Under the pieces are notes generated by a model. It saw nothing but the letters and a program-made list of their open reading frames with translations. It had not been told where the DNA came from and did not search any database. From Actinomycetota bacterium (lineage in GTDB: Bacteria > Actinomycetota > Acidimicrobiia > Acidimicrobiales > CADCSY01), in contig JADDQY010000009.1 of NCBI GenBank assembly GCA_016781135.1, forward strand, positions 1-41,043: DNA of 41,043 bases, written 5' to 3'. Shown here piece by piece: positions 16,966 to 26,770 of the stretch. The first letter of the stretch is position 1, and every line of letters begins with the position of its first letter. A program made the position numbers and the translations under genes.

Positions 16966-19286
16966 CGGTGAGCGGGCTGGGCGACCGGGCGGTAGAGCGT
17001 GCTCCGTTGGGCGAGCGGGCGCCCGAGTGGTGCAACCCACTCTGCAAAGCGTTCCTCGGTCATGTGCTGTCCGTGGGTCGCCCCCGCGGCCCGGGAGATG
17101 TTCTCGTCCATCAACGTTCCGCCGACATCGTCGGCACCGGCCCGGAGGGCCTGGCGCACGCCCGAGCGGCCCATCTTCACCCACGACACCTGGACGTGGT
17201 CGATCAGGTGCCGGTAGGCGATGCGCCCCACGGCGTGCATGAGCAGCGCCTCCCGGAAGGTGGGGCCTCGGCGACTGGAGCGCTGCAGGTAGAGCGGCGC
17301 CGCCATGTGCACGAACGGCAGGGGCACGAACTCGGTGAACCCGCCGGTCTCCCGCTGGAGGGCCCGTGTGCGCAGGAGGTGCCGTGACCAGTGCCGGGGC
17401 CGTTCCACCGAGCCGAACATGATGGTGACGTTGGAGCGCAGGCCCACGCCGTGGGCTACCCGGTGGGCCTCGAGCCACTCGTCGGTGCTGACCTTGTCGG
17501 GGCACAGCACCGCTCGCACCTCGTCGTCGAGTATCTCTGCGGCAGTGCCGGGGAGGGTGCGCAGCCCGGCCTCGGCCAGGCGGGTGAGGTAGCTGGCCAG
17601 CGACTCTCCGAGGCGTCGAGCCCCCTCGGTGACCTCCAGTGCGGTGAAGCCGTGGATGTGGATCTCGGGCGCCACCTCGGTGACCGCCCGGGTCACCCGC
17701 ACGTAGTAGTCCCCGTCGAAGTCGGGGTGGATGCCCCCTTGGAGACACACCTCGGTCGCCCCGGCGGCCACGGCCTCGACCACCCGGGCCTGGATCTCCT
17801 CGATGCCGAGCAGGTACGGGCGGCCCCGCAGGTTGAGCGACAGGGGGCCCTTGGAGAAGGCGCAGAACCGGCACTTGAAGGTGCAGACGTTGGTGTAGTT
17901 GATGTTGCGGTTGGCGACCCAGGTCACGGCCTCGCCCACCGCCTCGGCCCGCAAGTCGTCGGCCACTTCGGCCACCGCCTGCACCTCGGGCCCCCGGGCG
18001 GAGAACAGGGTGACGAGCTCGTCCTCGCCCACCTCCTGGCCGGCCACCACGCCGGCGAGCACTTCGGCCACCGCCCCGCACCCGGGCCCCCTCCCCGTTC
18101 CTGGTCGCATCTGCCACGTCTGGCGAGGTGAACCCGACGAAGAACGGGTGGAACGGAAGACGATGGTGGGCGGAGGCACCTCGGCGCCCGCGTGCCAGGG
18201 GTGGTCGCGGGCCAGGCCCTCGGCGTCACTGCGATCGAGCACCGGGAAGCGCAGCGCGGGATCGAACCAGCGCTCGGGGCAGCGGACGTGCTCGGGGTAG
18301 GCAGTGAGCCGGGGGGCCAGGGTGAAGCCCCTTGCCTCGGTGACCGCCCGGAGGCGGTCGAGGGCGGGCCAGGCCCGCTCGGGGTTGACGTGGTCGGGCG
18401 TCACCGGTGAGACGCCGCCCCAGTCGTCGATGCCGGCTCCGAGCAGCGTCCCGAAGTCGTCGCTGAGGTTGGGGGGCGCCTGGAGGTGGACCTCGGGGGG
18501 GAGCACCAGGCGGGCAACGGCAATCGTCCAGTGCAGCTCTTCGGGGGGACAGGACGGCACCCGGTGCATGGCGGTGCCGGACTTCGGGACGAAGTTCTGG
18601 ACGATGACCTCCTGCACGTGGCCGTGGCGCCGATGGGAGGCGGCGATGGCCTCGAGCGCCGCCAGTCGGTCGGCGCGCGATTCGCCGATGCCCACCAGCA
18701 CCCCGGTGGTGAAGGGGATGGCGAGCTCGCCGGCGGCCTCCAGCGTTGCCAGGCGCCGGGCCGGGGTCTTGTCGGGCGCCCCGACGTGGGCCTCGAGCCA
18801 GGGGTTGAGCGTCTCGAGCATCATCCCCTGGGACGCCGACACCGCCCGGAGGCGGGCCAGCTCGTCGTGGTCGAGGGCCCCAGCGTTGGCGTGGGGCAAC
18901 AGGCCGGTTTCGTCGAGGACGCGCTGGCACATGGCGGCCAGGTAGTCGACGGTGCTGGCGTGCCCCCGGTGGCCCAGCCACTCGGCGGCCCGGGGGTAGC
19001 GCAGCTCGGGGCGCTCGCCCAGGGTGAACAGGGCCTCGTGGCAGCCGGCGGCGAGCCCGGCGCCGGCGATGGCGAGGACCTCCTCGGGAGCCAGGAAGGG
19101 GGCGGCCACCCTGGCCGGAGGCTGGGCGAAGGTGCAGTAGCCGCAGCGGTCGCGGCAGAGCTGGGTGAGGGGGATGAAAACCTTGGGGGAGTAGGTGATC
19201 CGGTGCCCGTGGGCCTGGTGCCGCGCCTCGGCGGCCAGATCGAGGAGTCGAGCCAGCGGGAGATCGAGGAGGGGGGCCCCGTTCAT
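16962..19286 (-). CDS. fbiC: FbiC: bifunctional 7,8-didemethyl-8-hydroxy-5-deazariboflavin (F0) synthase, CofG-CofH fusion
   Basis: Two radical-SAM motifs: PLTQLCRDRCGYCTFAQPP (CofG half) and NRNINYTNVCTFKCRFCAFSKGP (CofH half) in one ORF. Confidence 0.94.
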   Translation of the reverse strand: MNGAPLLDLPLARLLDLAAEARHQAHGHRITYSPKVFIPLTQLCRDRCGYCTFAQPPARVAAPFLAPEEVLAIAGAGLAAGCHEALFTLGERPELRYPRAAEWLGHRGHASTVDYLAAMCQRVLDETGLLPHANAGALDHDELARLRAVSASQGMMLETLNPWLEAHVGAPDKTPARRLATLEAAGELAIPFTTGVLVGIGESRADRLAALEAIAASHRRHGHVQEVIVQNFVPKSGTAMHRVPSCPPEELHWTIAVARLVLPPEVHLQAPPNLSDDFGTLLGAGIDDWGGVSPVTPDHVNPERAWPALDRLRAVTEARGFTLAPRLTAYPEHVRCPERWFDPALRFPVLDRSDAEGLARDHPWHAGAEVPPPTIVFRSTRSSSGSPRQTWQMRPGTGRGPGCGAVAEVLAGVVAGQEVGEDELVTLFSARGPEVQAVAEVADDLRAEAVGEAVTWVANRNINYTNVCTFKCRFCAFSKGPLSLNLRGRPYLLGIEEIQARVVEAVAAGATEVCLQGGIHPDFDGDYYVRVTRAVTEVAPEIHIHGFTALEVTEGARRLGESLASYLTRLAEAGLRTLPGTAAEILDDEVRAVLCPDKVSTDEWLEAHRVAHGVGLRSNVTIMFGSVERPRHWSRHLLRTRALQRETGGFTEFVPLPFVHMAAPLYLQRSSRRGPTFREALLMHAVGRIAYRHLIDHVQVSWVKMGRSGVRQALRAGADDVGGTLMDENISRAAGATHGQHMTEERFAEWVAPLGRPLAQRSTLYRPVAQPAHR

Positions 19287-19325
19287 CCCGACGACCCTAC
19301 GGCACCGCTCCTCCACCCTGCCCGG

Positions 19326-20288
19326 CTAGGCAACCCGAGAGGCGGCGGCACCAAGGGTGCGGTCGAAGACCGGGTCGGGCTGCAGGTGCAACAGCACCTG
19401 ACCGAGCAGGCTCTCGGTGCTCAGGGAGGGGCTCGTCCCCGTCGTGGTCCAGTCCTCGTCGCCCTCCTGCTCCACCCGGGCCGAGACGCAGTCCCGATCC
19501 TGGCGGACCCGGACCCTCCACCGCCGCCCCTCCAGGGTCACCGACCACCAGGCGTGCTCCTCGCTCTGCTCGTGCACGGCGGCACGAGCCAGGCTGGTCG
19601 CCAGCCAGGAGGCGAGCAGGACCCGTTCGGGGTCGGGGCCGGCCACGCTCACGGTCTGCACCTCGTCGAGCAGCGGTCGCAGCTCATGACGACCCATGGT
19701 CTCCGCCAATCGGCGGCGCAGGGGGAGCAGGCGCAGCCAGGCCAGGTCGGTGACGGGGACGCGTGCCCGGAGGCGGTCGAGGGCCACCAGTCGGGCACTC
19801 CCGCCGGCGCGGGCGGTGTCGACCACCAGGTGGTCGGCCAGGTCGATGAGCCGGCTCCGGGCGGGTGGGAGGCGCTCCCGGCACCACATCACCACGGGGA
19901 GGTCGGGAAGGGTCAGGGGCTCGACCAGCGAGTCCAGGTGGTCGGTGACGGGTCCGGCCACCTCCAGAGCGACGTCGTCGATGCCCAGGCAGCGCTCGCC
20001 CCGCTCTTGGAGGTGGACCCGGACCCGGGCGTCGAGGCGGTGGTGGTCGCGTCCGGTGACCCGCACGACCACGACCCGGGTCGGCTGGAGCGAGCCCAGG
20101 CGGTGCACCGTGTCGAACGTGTCGTCGACCTCGATCTGCTCGCCCCCCACGGCGAGCAGGGTCAGGAACGACGTGCGCACCGCTCCCCGCCGGTCCGCCT
20201 GGCGCAGGCGGACGAGGGCCGACAGCACCGCCCCCATGGTCGTGCTCGGCTCGCGCCAGGTCCCGACCGTGATCACCCCGGTGCTCAC
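19326..20288 (-). CDS. opcA: OpcA, glucose-6-phosphate dehydrogenase assembly protein
   Basis: GTWREPSTTMGAVLSALVRLRQADRRGAVRTSFLTLLAVGGE...; located directly downstream of zwf with GTGA overlap. Confidence 0.8.
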   Translation of the reverse strand: MSTGVITVGTWREPSTTMGAVLSALVRLRQADRRGAVRTSFLTLLAVGGEQIEVDDTFDTVHRLGSLQPTRVVVVRVTGRDHHRLDARVRVHLQERGERCLGIDDVALEVAGPVTDHLDSLVEPLTLPDLPVVMWCRERLPPARSRLIDLADHLVVDTARAGGSARLVALDRLRARVPVTDLAWLRLLPLRRRLAETMGRHELRPLLDEVQTVSVAGPDPERVLLASWLATSLARAAVHEQSEEHAWWSVTLEGRRWRVRVRQDRDCVSARVEQEGDEDWTTTGTSPSLSTESLLGQVLLHLQPDPVFDRTLGAAASRVA

Positions 20289-21811
20289 GGCCGGCGCCAC
20301 TCCCGGCCGTTGTCGGCCAGCAGCTGGTCGGCCCGCTCCGGCCCCCACGTGCCCGCCGGGTACGGCAGCGGCGGGGCGGGGTCGTCGGCCCAGGCGTCGA
20401 GCAGCGGTTGCACGATGCGCCAGGCTTGCTCCACCTCGTCGGTGCGGATGAACAGCGTCGGGTCGCCCACGAGGGCGTCGTGGAGCAGCCGCTCGTAGGC
20501 CTCCGGCGGTTCCTCTGGGAAAGCGGCACCGTAGGAGAAGTCCATGGAGACGCTGCGCACGTCGAAGGCCTGGCCGGGGACCTTGGCCCCGAAGCGCAAG
20601 GTGATGCCCTCGTCGGGTTGGATGCGCAGCACCAGGGCGTTGGGGCCGAGCCCGGCGGCCTGGGTGGGGGCGAAAGGGAGGTGGGGGACCTGGTTGAACC
20701 GCAGCGCCACTTCGGTGACCCGCCTGGGCAGGCGCTTGCCCGTCCGCAGGTAGAACGGAACGCCCGACCAGCGCCAGTTGTCGACCTGCAGCCGCATGGC
20801 CACGTAGGTCTCGGTGTGGCTCGCCGGGTGGACGTCGGGCTCCTCGAGGTAGCCTTGGACCTCCTCGCCGCCGAGCCAGCCCCGGCGGTACTGCCCACGC
20901 ACGACCTCGGTGGCCACCTTGGCCGGGCTGAGGATGTCGACCGCCTCCAGCGCTTTGACCTTCTCGTCGCGGATGCCCTTGGGCGACATCGACGCCGGCG
21001 GCTCCATGGCCATGAGGGCAAGGACCTGCATCAGGTGGTTCTGGACGATGTCGCGTAGGGCGCCGGCTTCTTCGTAGAAGCCGGCTCGATGCCCGACGCC
21101 TCCGCTCTCGGCCACGGTGATCTGCACCGAGTCGACGTAGCGCCGGTTCCACACCGGCTCGAAGATGATGTTGGCGAAACGCAGAGCGAGGACGTTCTGC
21201 ACCGTCTCCTTGCCGAGGTAGTGGTCGATTCGGTAGATCTGGTCTTCGTCGAGCACCTCGTGCAGCGCCCGATCGAGCTCGATGGCGCTGTCCAAGTCCC
21301 GCCCGAACGGCTTCTCGATCACCACCCGCGCGAACTGCCCGCCGCCGGCCGGACGGTGCAGTCCGTGCTGGCCCAAGCGGCGCACGGCGGTGGCGAACAC
21401 GCCCGGGGGGGTGGAGAGGTAGTAGAGGCGGTTGCCGGCGGTGCCGACCCGCTCGTCGAGGTCGCACAGCACCTCCTCGAGGCGCCGGTAGGTCGCCTGG
21501 TGGTCGTAGCCGCCGGCGACGTAGCGCAGGCCGCGGGCGAGCGACTCCCACGCCCGCTCGTCGACCGGCCCGATCTCGTCCACCGCCTTGCGCATGCGCT
21601 CCCGGAAGTGGTCTTCGGAGAGCTCGCTGCGACCGACCCCGACCACCGCGGTCGACGGGGAGAGCTGGTGGCCGGCCATGAGGGCGTGGAGGGCGGGCAT
21701 GAGCTTGCGGCTGGTCAGGTCGCCGCTGGCCCCGAAGATGACGATGGCCACCGGCGCTGCCGCCCGCTCGATGCGGAGCCCCTCGAAGAGGGGGTGGGTG
21801 GTCTCGCCCAT
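20285..21811 (-). CDS. zwf: Glucose-6-phosphate 1-dehydrogenase
   Basis: VAIVIFGASGDLTSRKLMPAL; RIDHYLGKETVQNVLALRFANIIFEPVWN. Confidence 0.96.
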   Translation of the reverse strand: MGETTHPLFEGLRIERAAAPVAIVIFGASGDLTSRKLMPALHALMAGHQLSPSTAVVGVGRSELSEDHFRERMRKAVDEIGPVDERAWESLARGLRYVAGGYDHQATYRRLEEVLCDLDERVGTAGNRLYYLSTPPGVFATAVRRLGQHGLHRPAGGGQFARVVIEKPFGRDLDSAIELDRALHEVLDEDQIYRIDHYLGKETVQNVLALRFANIIFEPVWNRRYVDSVQITVAESGGVGHRAGFYEEAGALRDIVQNHLMQVLALMAMEPPASMSPKGIRDEKVKALEAVDILSPAKVATEVVRGQYRRGWLGGEEVQGYLEEPDVHPASHTETYVAMRLQVDNWRWSGVPFYLRTGKRLPRRVTEVALRFNQVPHLPFAPTQAAGLGPNALVLRIQPDEGITLRFGAKVPGQAFDVRSVSMDFSYGAAFPEEPPEAYERLLHDALVGDPTLFIRTDEVEQAWRIVQPLLDAWADDPAPPLPYPAGTWGPERADQLLADNGREWRRP

Positions 21812-22926
21812 CAGCTGGTGGCCAGCGCCGCGACCTTGTCCTCCAGGGCGTCGATGCCCTGGTCGAAGGCCTTGGCGAAGGCGGCGACGCCCTCGTCCTC
21901 CAGCACCCGGCCCACCTCGTCGAGGTCGACGCCGACCTCGGCCAACCGTGCCCAGAGCGCCTCCGCCTCGTCGACCCCTTCGTCGGCGGTGCGAGCGAGG
22001 GTGCCATGGTCGGCGAAGGCGTCCAGGGTGGCGACCGGCATGGTGGTGACGGTGTCGGGCCCGATCAGGCTGTCGACGTAGAGCGTGTCCGGGAGGCTCG
22101 GGTTCTTGGTCGACGTCGACGCCCATAGCGGCCGCTGCAGGCGTGCTCCTCGGGAGGTGAGCGCGTCCCAACGAGGCCCCGAGAAGGCCCGGCGGAAGAG
22201 ACGGTACGCCAGCCTGGCCTGGGCCACCGCTGCTCGGCCCCGCAGCTCGAGGGCCTCGCGCGAACCGATGGCCTCGAGCCGGCGGTCGACCTCGGTGTCG
22301 ACCCGGCTGACGAAGAACGAGGCCACGCTGTGGACCCGGTGCAGGGAGGCGGCGCCGCCGTCGGACTCCACCAGCTCCTCCAGGCCGGATAGGTAAGCGT
22401 CCATGACCTCGGCGTAGCGGTCGAGGCTGAAGATCAGGGTGACGTTGATGCTGCAGCCCTCGGCGATCATCCGGCGTACCGCCGGCACGCCCTCGGCGGT
22501 CCCGGGGATCTTGACCAACAGATTGGGGCGGGCGATGTCGGTGTGGAGCCGCCGGGCGGCGTCGATGCTGCCCTCGGTGTCGTGGGCGAGGTCAGGGGCC
22601 AGCTCGAGCGACACGAACCCGTCGCTGCCCTCGCTCTCCTGGTAGAGGGGGCGTAACACGTCGAGGGCGTCGGCCACGTCGGTGATGGCCATCGCCCAGT
22701 AGGCCCGGGTGGCGGAGCAGCCGTCCTTGGCGAGCTGGGCGAACTGGTCGTCGTAGGCGGCGCCGGCGGCCATGGCCTTCTGAAGGATCGAGGGATTGGA
22801 GGTGACGCCCCGCACCCCTTCGTCGATCCGGCGCTGGAGAGTCCCGTCGCTCAGCCAGTCACGTCGCAGATCGTCCAGCCACGGGCTCTGGCCGTAACGG
22901 TGGTACAGGTCGTGGAGGGTGGACAT
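21811..22926 (-). CDS. tal: Transaldolase
   Basis: LYHRYGQSPWLDDLRRDWL...GVRGVTSNPSILQKAM; NLLVKIPGTAEGVPAVRRMIAEGCSINVTLIFSLDRY. Confidence 0.95.
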   Translation of the reverse strand: MSTLHDLYHRYGQSPWLDDLRRDWLSDGTLQRRIDEGVRGVTSNPSILQKAMAAGAAYDDQFAQLAKDGCSATRAYWAMAITDVADALDVLRPLYQESEGSDGFVSLELAPDLAHDTEGSIDAARRLHTDIARPNLLVKIPGTAEGVPAVRRMIAEGCSINVTLIFSLDRYAEVMDAYLSGLEELVESDGGAASLHRVHSVASFFVSRVDTEVDRRLEAIGSREALELRGRAAVAQARLAYRLFRRAFSGPRWDALTSRGARLQRPLWASTSTKNPSLPDTLYVDSLIGPDTVTTMPVATLDAFADHGTLARTADEGVDEAEALWARLAEVGVDLDEVGRVLEDEGVAAFAKAFDQGIDALEDKVAALATS

Positions 22927-23083
22927 GGCGCTCCTCGCTGGTCCGGTTCGGTCGACCAGCTACCTATCCCCAGACCTCCGTCGCTAGACCCCGTGCCACA
23001 ACCTGTCGCTCGCAAACCGCGGCAGTACCCGCCGCCGCAGCAGGGTGGGCCCGCCCTCGACCTGCGGGGTGGAGGGAGAGCTC

Positions 23084-24922
23084 TCAGGCCGAGACGAGCT
23101 TGCGCACCGCGTCGGCGATGTGCTCGGCGTCGATGCCGGCGGAGGCGAGCAGCTCCTCGGGCTTGCCGGACCCCGGCATCTCGCGGACAGCCAGCTTGAC
23201 GACCCGAGTGTGCACGTCGGTGTCGGCGAAGACCTCGAGGACGGCGTCGCCCAGGCCGCCCTCGGGCCAGTGGTCCTCCACGGTGAGCACCCGGTTGCCC
23301 GAGGCCCGGGCGGCGGCTCGCAGACCCTCGGTGTCGATGGGCTTGATCGAGTAGCAGTCGACGACCCGAACCTCGGTGCCATCGGCCGCCAGGCTCTCGG
23401 CCGCCTTCAACGCCTCGTGCAAGGTGATGCCCCCGGCGACGATGACGGCCTGGTCGCCGTCGGACTGGCGCACGACCTTGCTGCCGCCCACCTCGAAGGT
23501 CTCGTCGGGGCCGTAGATCACCGGGGTGTTGCCGCGGGTGGTGCGCAGGTAGGAGATGCCGTCGAGGTCGGCCATGTGGGTGACGAGGGCGGCGGTCTGG
23601 TTGGCGTCGCAGGGGTAGAGGATCGTGCTGCCGAACACGGCCCGCAACGAGGCGATGTCCTCGAGGCCCATCTGCGACGGGCCGTCCTCGCCGATGGACA
23701 CCCCGACGTGGGATCCCACCAGGGCGAAGGAGGCCTGGCTCACCGCCGCCATTCGCACGAAGTCGTACGCCCGGGTGAGGAAGGCGGCGAAGCTGGAGGC
23801 GTAGGGCCGCCATCCCCGCACCTGCATGCCCACGGCGGCGGCCACGAGCTGCTGCTCGGCGATGTACATCTCGAAGAACCGCTCCGGATGGGCATCTCCG
23901 AAGATCTCGGCGTAGGTGGAGTTGCTCACCTCACCGTCGAGGGCGACCACGTCGCCGCGCGCCGATCCCAGCGCCGCCAACGCCTCCCCGTAAGCCTTCC
24001 GGGTCGACACCGAGTCGCCCAGCTCGTAGCGCGGCAGCTCGAGGTTCCCACCTCCGAAGGTGTGTGGTGACCCGTTGCTCTCGGGCTTGGCCACCTCGAC
24101 GCGGAGGTCGCGGTCGCCACCGAGCTCGGCGATGGCGTCGTCGCGGTCGGCGAGGGGCTTGCCGTGGGCGTTGTCCTGGTCCTCGACGGCGGCAACGCCC
24201 TTGCCCTTCTTCGTCTGGGCGACGATCACCGTGGGCTTGCCGGTGGTGGCCACCGCCTCGCCGTAGGCGGCATCGATGGCGGCGACGTCGTGGCCGTCGA
24301 TGCCGATGGCGTGCCAGCCGAAGGCCCGGGCTCGGTCGAGGTAGCTGTCGAGGTCCCAGCCGTGCATCGTCTCGCCCCGCTGACCAAGGCGGTTGACGTC
24401 GATGATGGCAGTGAGGTTGTCGAGACCGGCGTGGGCGGCGTGCTCGAAGGCCTCCCACATCGAGCCCTCGGCCATCTCGCTGTCGCCGCAGAGGACCCAA
24501 ACCCGGTACGGAAGGCGGTCGAGGCGCTTTCCGGCCAGCGCCACCCCCACGCCGATGGGCAGGCCCTGACCGAGGGAGCCGGTGGCCACGTCGACCCAGG
24601 GCAGGACCGGGGTGGGGTGGCCCTCGAAGCGGCTGCCGTGAACCCGGAAGCTGAGCAGGTCGTCATCGGAGGCGACGCCCACGGCCTTGTAGATGCTGTA
24701 GAGCAAGGGCGAGGCGTGGCCCTTGGAGAAGATCAGGTGGTCGTTGTTGGCGTTCGCCGGATCGGCGAAGTCGTAGTGCAGGTACTTGCTGATCAGGACC
24801 GCCATGAGATCGGCGGCCGACATCGAGGACGTGGGGTGGCCCGACTTGGGCCCCGCCGCTGCCCGCACCGAATCGACCCTGAGCTGCTGGCCGAGCTCTT
24901 CCCAACGCTGCTGGTCGTCCAT
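23084..24922 (-). CDS. tkt: Transketolase
   Basis: DSVRAAAGPKSGHPTSSMSAADLMAVLISKYLHYD...DHLIFSKGHASPLLYSIYKAVG; GDSEMAEGSMWEAFEHAAHAGLDNLTAIIDVN. Confidence 0.95.
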   Translation of the reverse strand: MDDQQRWEELGQQLRVDSVRAAAGPKSGHPTSSMSAADLMAVLISKYLHYDFADPANANNDHLIFSKGHASPLLYSIYKAVGVASDDDLLSFRVHGSRFEGHPTPVLPWVDVATGSLGQGLPIGVGVALAGKRLDRLPYRVWVLCGDSEMAEGSMWEAFEHAAHAGLDNLTAIIDVNRLGQRGETMHGWDLDSYLDRARAFGWHAIGIDGHDVAAIDAAYGEAVATTGKPTVIVAQTKKGKGVAAVEDQDNAHGKPLADRDDAIAELGGDRDLRVEVAKPESNGSPHTFGGGNLELPRYELGDSVSTRKAYGEALAALGSARGDVVALDGEVSNSTYAEIFGDAHPERFFEMYIAEQQLVAAAVGMQVRGWRPYASSFAAFLTRAYDFVRMAAVSQASFALVGSHVGVSIGEDGPSQMGLEDIASLRAVFGSTILYPCDANQTAALVTHMADLDGISYLRTTRGNTPVIYGPDETFEVGGSKVVRQSDGDQAVIVAGGITLHEALKAAESLAADGTEVRVVDCYSIKPIDTEGLRAAARASGNRVLTVEDHWPEGGLGDAVLEVFADTDVHTRVVKLAVREMPGSGKPEELLASAGIDAEHIADAVRKLVSA

Positions 24923-24960
24923 AGCCCAACCTCTCGTGTTCCGCTACTCCCGACCCCGCC

Positions 24961-24966
24961 ACCCTA
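24961..24966 (-). promoter_or_regulatory. Putative -10 for tkt-tal-zwf-opcA (leadered)
   Basis: Minus-strand TAGGGT about 40 nt before the tkt ATG, which also has an RBS-like GAGAGG upstream. Confidence 0.35.
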
Positions 24967-25119
24967 GTCCTGGTCAGGAGGGCCGGCGACCCGGTGGCAC
25001 CATTCCTCTCGGCTGCCCGCCGACCACGCCCGCGCCGGGCCCTCGTCGGCGGCCACCCGACACGAGCCCGGCCGAGGCGGCGATCGGCGTCCGCCTTGCT
25101 GCTGGGGGCGGGTGCACGA

Positions 25120-26292
25120 TCAGCCGGCCGTGGAACCCCTGCCGCCAGGGCCCTCCCGGAAGAGGGCCACCGAGGCGGTGAAACCATGGAGGAAGCTGCG
25201 ACCGCCCACCGGGCCGATCTCCCCGGCGCAGGACATCCCGGCGAGGGGGACGCCGCCGAGCGCCTCGGACACGATGGCGGCATCGTGGTCGGGCGTCCCG
25301 AAGAGGTGCGAGCCCCGACCGTTGCAGGTGAACAGCAAGGCCCCGTCGGCCTGCTCGGCCGCCATGAGCTGGCGCAGGTCCTCGTCGGCGGAGTCTGCGT
25401 CTCGGACCTGGAACTGCAGGGTGTCGCCGACGTCGACCTCGTCGCCCACCGCCACCGCTTGGCCCTCGCGGTCGGCGCCGAGCACGTTACGGATGAGGAA
25501 GTCGCCCCGCCCGTAGTCGAGCTTGTGCTCGTCGATCACCCGGCCGACGTGCAGCCCCCGCTCGACCAGGGCGAGGTCGGCGGGGCCCAGCGACGCCACC
25601 AGCTCCTGGACGCGCTCGAGGGCCGGACGTCCGGCCAGCTCGTAGACGATCTGGTGCTCGCCGCGGGTGACCGTCATCGGATCGCCGATGGGCCGGCACC
25701 CCTGGGAGACGACCGTGGCGAGCTCGACGCCGGCGAGGATGACCCCGACGGCCCCGTCACTGACGACGGTCCCGTCGAGGACGAGGCGGTTGCCGCCCGG
25801 GCCCCGGGCGGCGGACGCCAGTCCTCCGATCACGGGGAGCTCGACGCCCAGCTGGTCCCGCAAACCGTCGAGGAAGACATCGGCCGGGAAGCTGAACGGA
25901 TCGGCCAGCACGACGACGGCGCGGGCGTCGGCCGGCAGCTCGTCCGCCGGCGGGAACCCGCTGATGGCGATGCCACCGTCATGGTGCTGGGCGCGGAGGC
26001 GCAGTGGTACGGCGGTGGCCATGCGGCCCGCCCACAGGGAGATCGCCGGCTGGTCCTCGACCTCACGCCTCGCCCCGACGATCGACGAGGCGGTGCAGCC
26101 GATCAGCACGCCGGGCACCAGCACCGAGCGCACGGCGGCGGCGATGTCTTCCATGGCTCCGGCGTGGGCGGCGCTGACGAACAGCACCGCCAGGTCGGGT
26201 GCCTCCCCGAGGCGCTCGAGGACCTCGCCGGCGACCTCGCCGACGGCATGGGTGGCCAGAGGGTGCTGGGACAACGCGGCGGCGAACGGCAC
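25120..26292 (-). CDS. FIST N- and C-domain protein
   Basis: [40 protein letters not shown] (FIST_N); [58 protein letters not shown] (FIST_C). Confidence 0.88.
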   Translation of the reverse strand: MPFAAALSQHPLATHAVGEVAGEVLERLGEAPDLAVLFVSAAHAGAMEDIAAAVRSVLVPGVLIGCTASSIVGARREVEDQPAISLWAGRMATAVPLRLRAQHHDGGIAISGFPPADELPADARAVVVLADPFSFPADVFLDGLRDQLGVELPVIGGLASAARGPGGNRLVLDGTVVSDGAVGVILAGVELATVVSQGCRPIGDPMTVTRGEHQIVYELAGRPALERVQELVASLGPADLALVERGLHVGRVIDEHKLDYGRGDFLIRNVLGADREGQAVAVGDEVDVGDTLQFQVRDADSADEDLRQLMAAEQADGALLFTCNGRGSHLFGTPDHDAAIVSEALGGVPLAGMSCAGEIGPVGGRSFLHGFTASVALFREGPGGRGSTAG

Positions 26293-26299
26293 GTCGTCG

Positions 26300-26305
26300 A
26301 CCCTA
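26300..26305 (-). promoter_or_regulatory. Putative leaderless -10 for FIST
   Basis: TAGGGT, 7 nt before GTG 26292; TAG is the DUF983 stop codon. Confidence 0.55.
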
Positions 26306-26713
26306 ACGGTCCCTGACGCCGTGGCGGGCGGCGTCGGCCCGCTCGAAGCAGGCGGCGGCGGCCTCGGCCAGCTCGGCGGGCTCGAGAGGCTGCAGCACCA
26401 GGTGCACGCTGGCCCACAGCGTCTTGGAGACAGGGTGGCACAGCACCGGCACGCCGATGGCGATGACGACGGCGCCGGCGACGATCGGGACCATGGGAGC
26501 GTCGGGGAGGGTCAGGGCGAAGGCGGCGGCGACGTAGGCCACCACGGCGAGCTGGGTCAGGGTGATGTTCACGAAGTACACGCCGAGGAAGAAGCCCTCC
26601 TCCCGCTCGAAGCGCATGCCACAGCCCGGGCAGTGCGAGATCAGCGCCGACCACCGCCTGAACAGGCCCCTGCTGCCGCAGCGCGGGCAGCGTCGACGCA
26701 GGCCGCGCCACAC
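26303..26713 (-). CDS. DUF983 family membrane protein
   Basis: [65 protein letters not shown]; zinc-ribbon CxxC pairs plus TM segments. Start (GTG 26713) is a best guess. Confidence 0.78.
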   Translation of the reverse strand: MWRGLRRRCPRCGSRGLFRRWSALISHCPGCGMRFEREEGFFLGVYFVNITLTQLAVVAYVAAAFALTLPDAPMVPIVAGAVVIAIGVPVLCHPVSKTLWASVHLVLQPLEPAELAEAAAACFERADAARHGVRDR

Positions 26714-26756
26714 AACGGTGGCCCACCCGTTCTCCGAGCGCTCGTCGGCGCCTGGA

Positions 26757-26762
26757 TAGCCT
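26757..26762 (+). promoter_or_regulatory. Putative leaderless -10 for TetR
   Basis: TAGCCT, 8 nt before ATG 26771. Confidence 0.55.
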
Positions 26763-26770
26763 GCTGGGCG

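Noticed and set aside
24986-25119. Possible extra gene between tkt and FIST
   Set aside because: All frames give low-complexity Arg/Pro/Ala-rich translations with no family resemblance; treated as intergenic.
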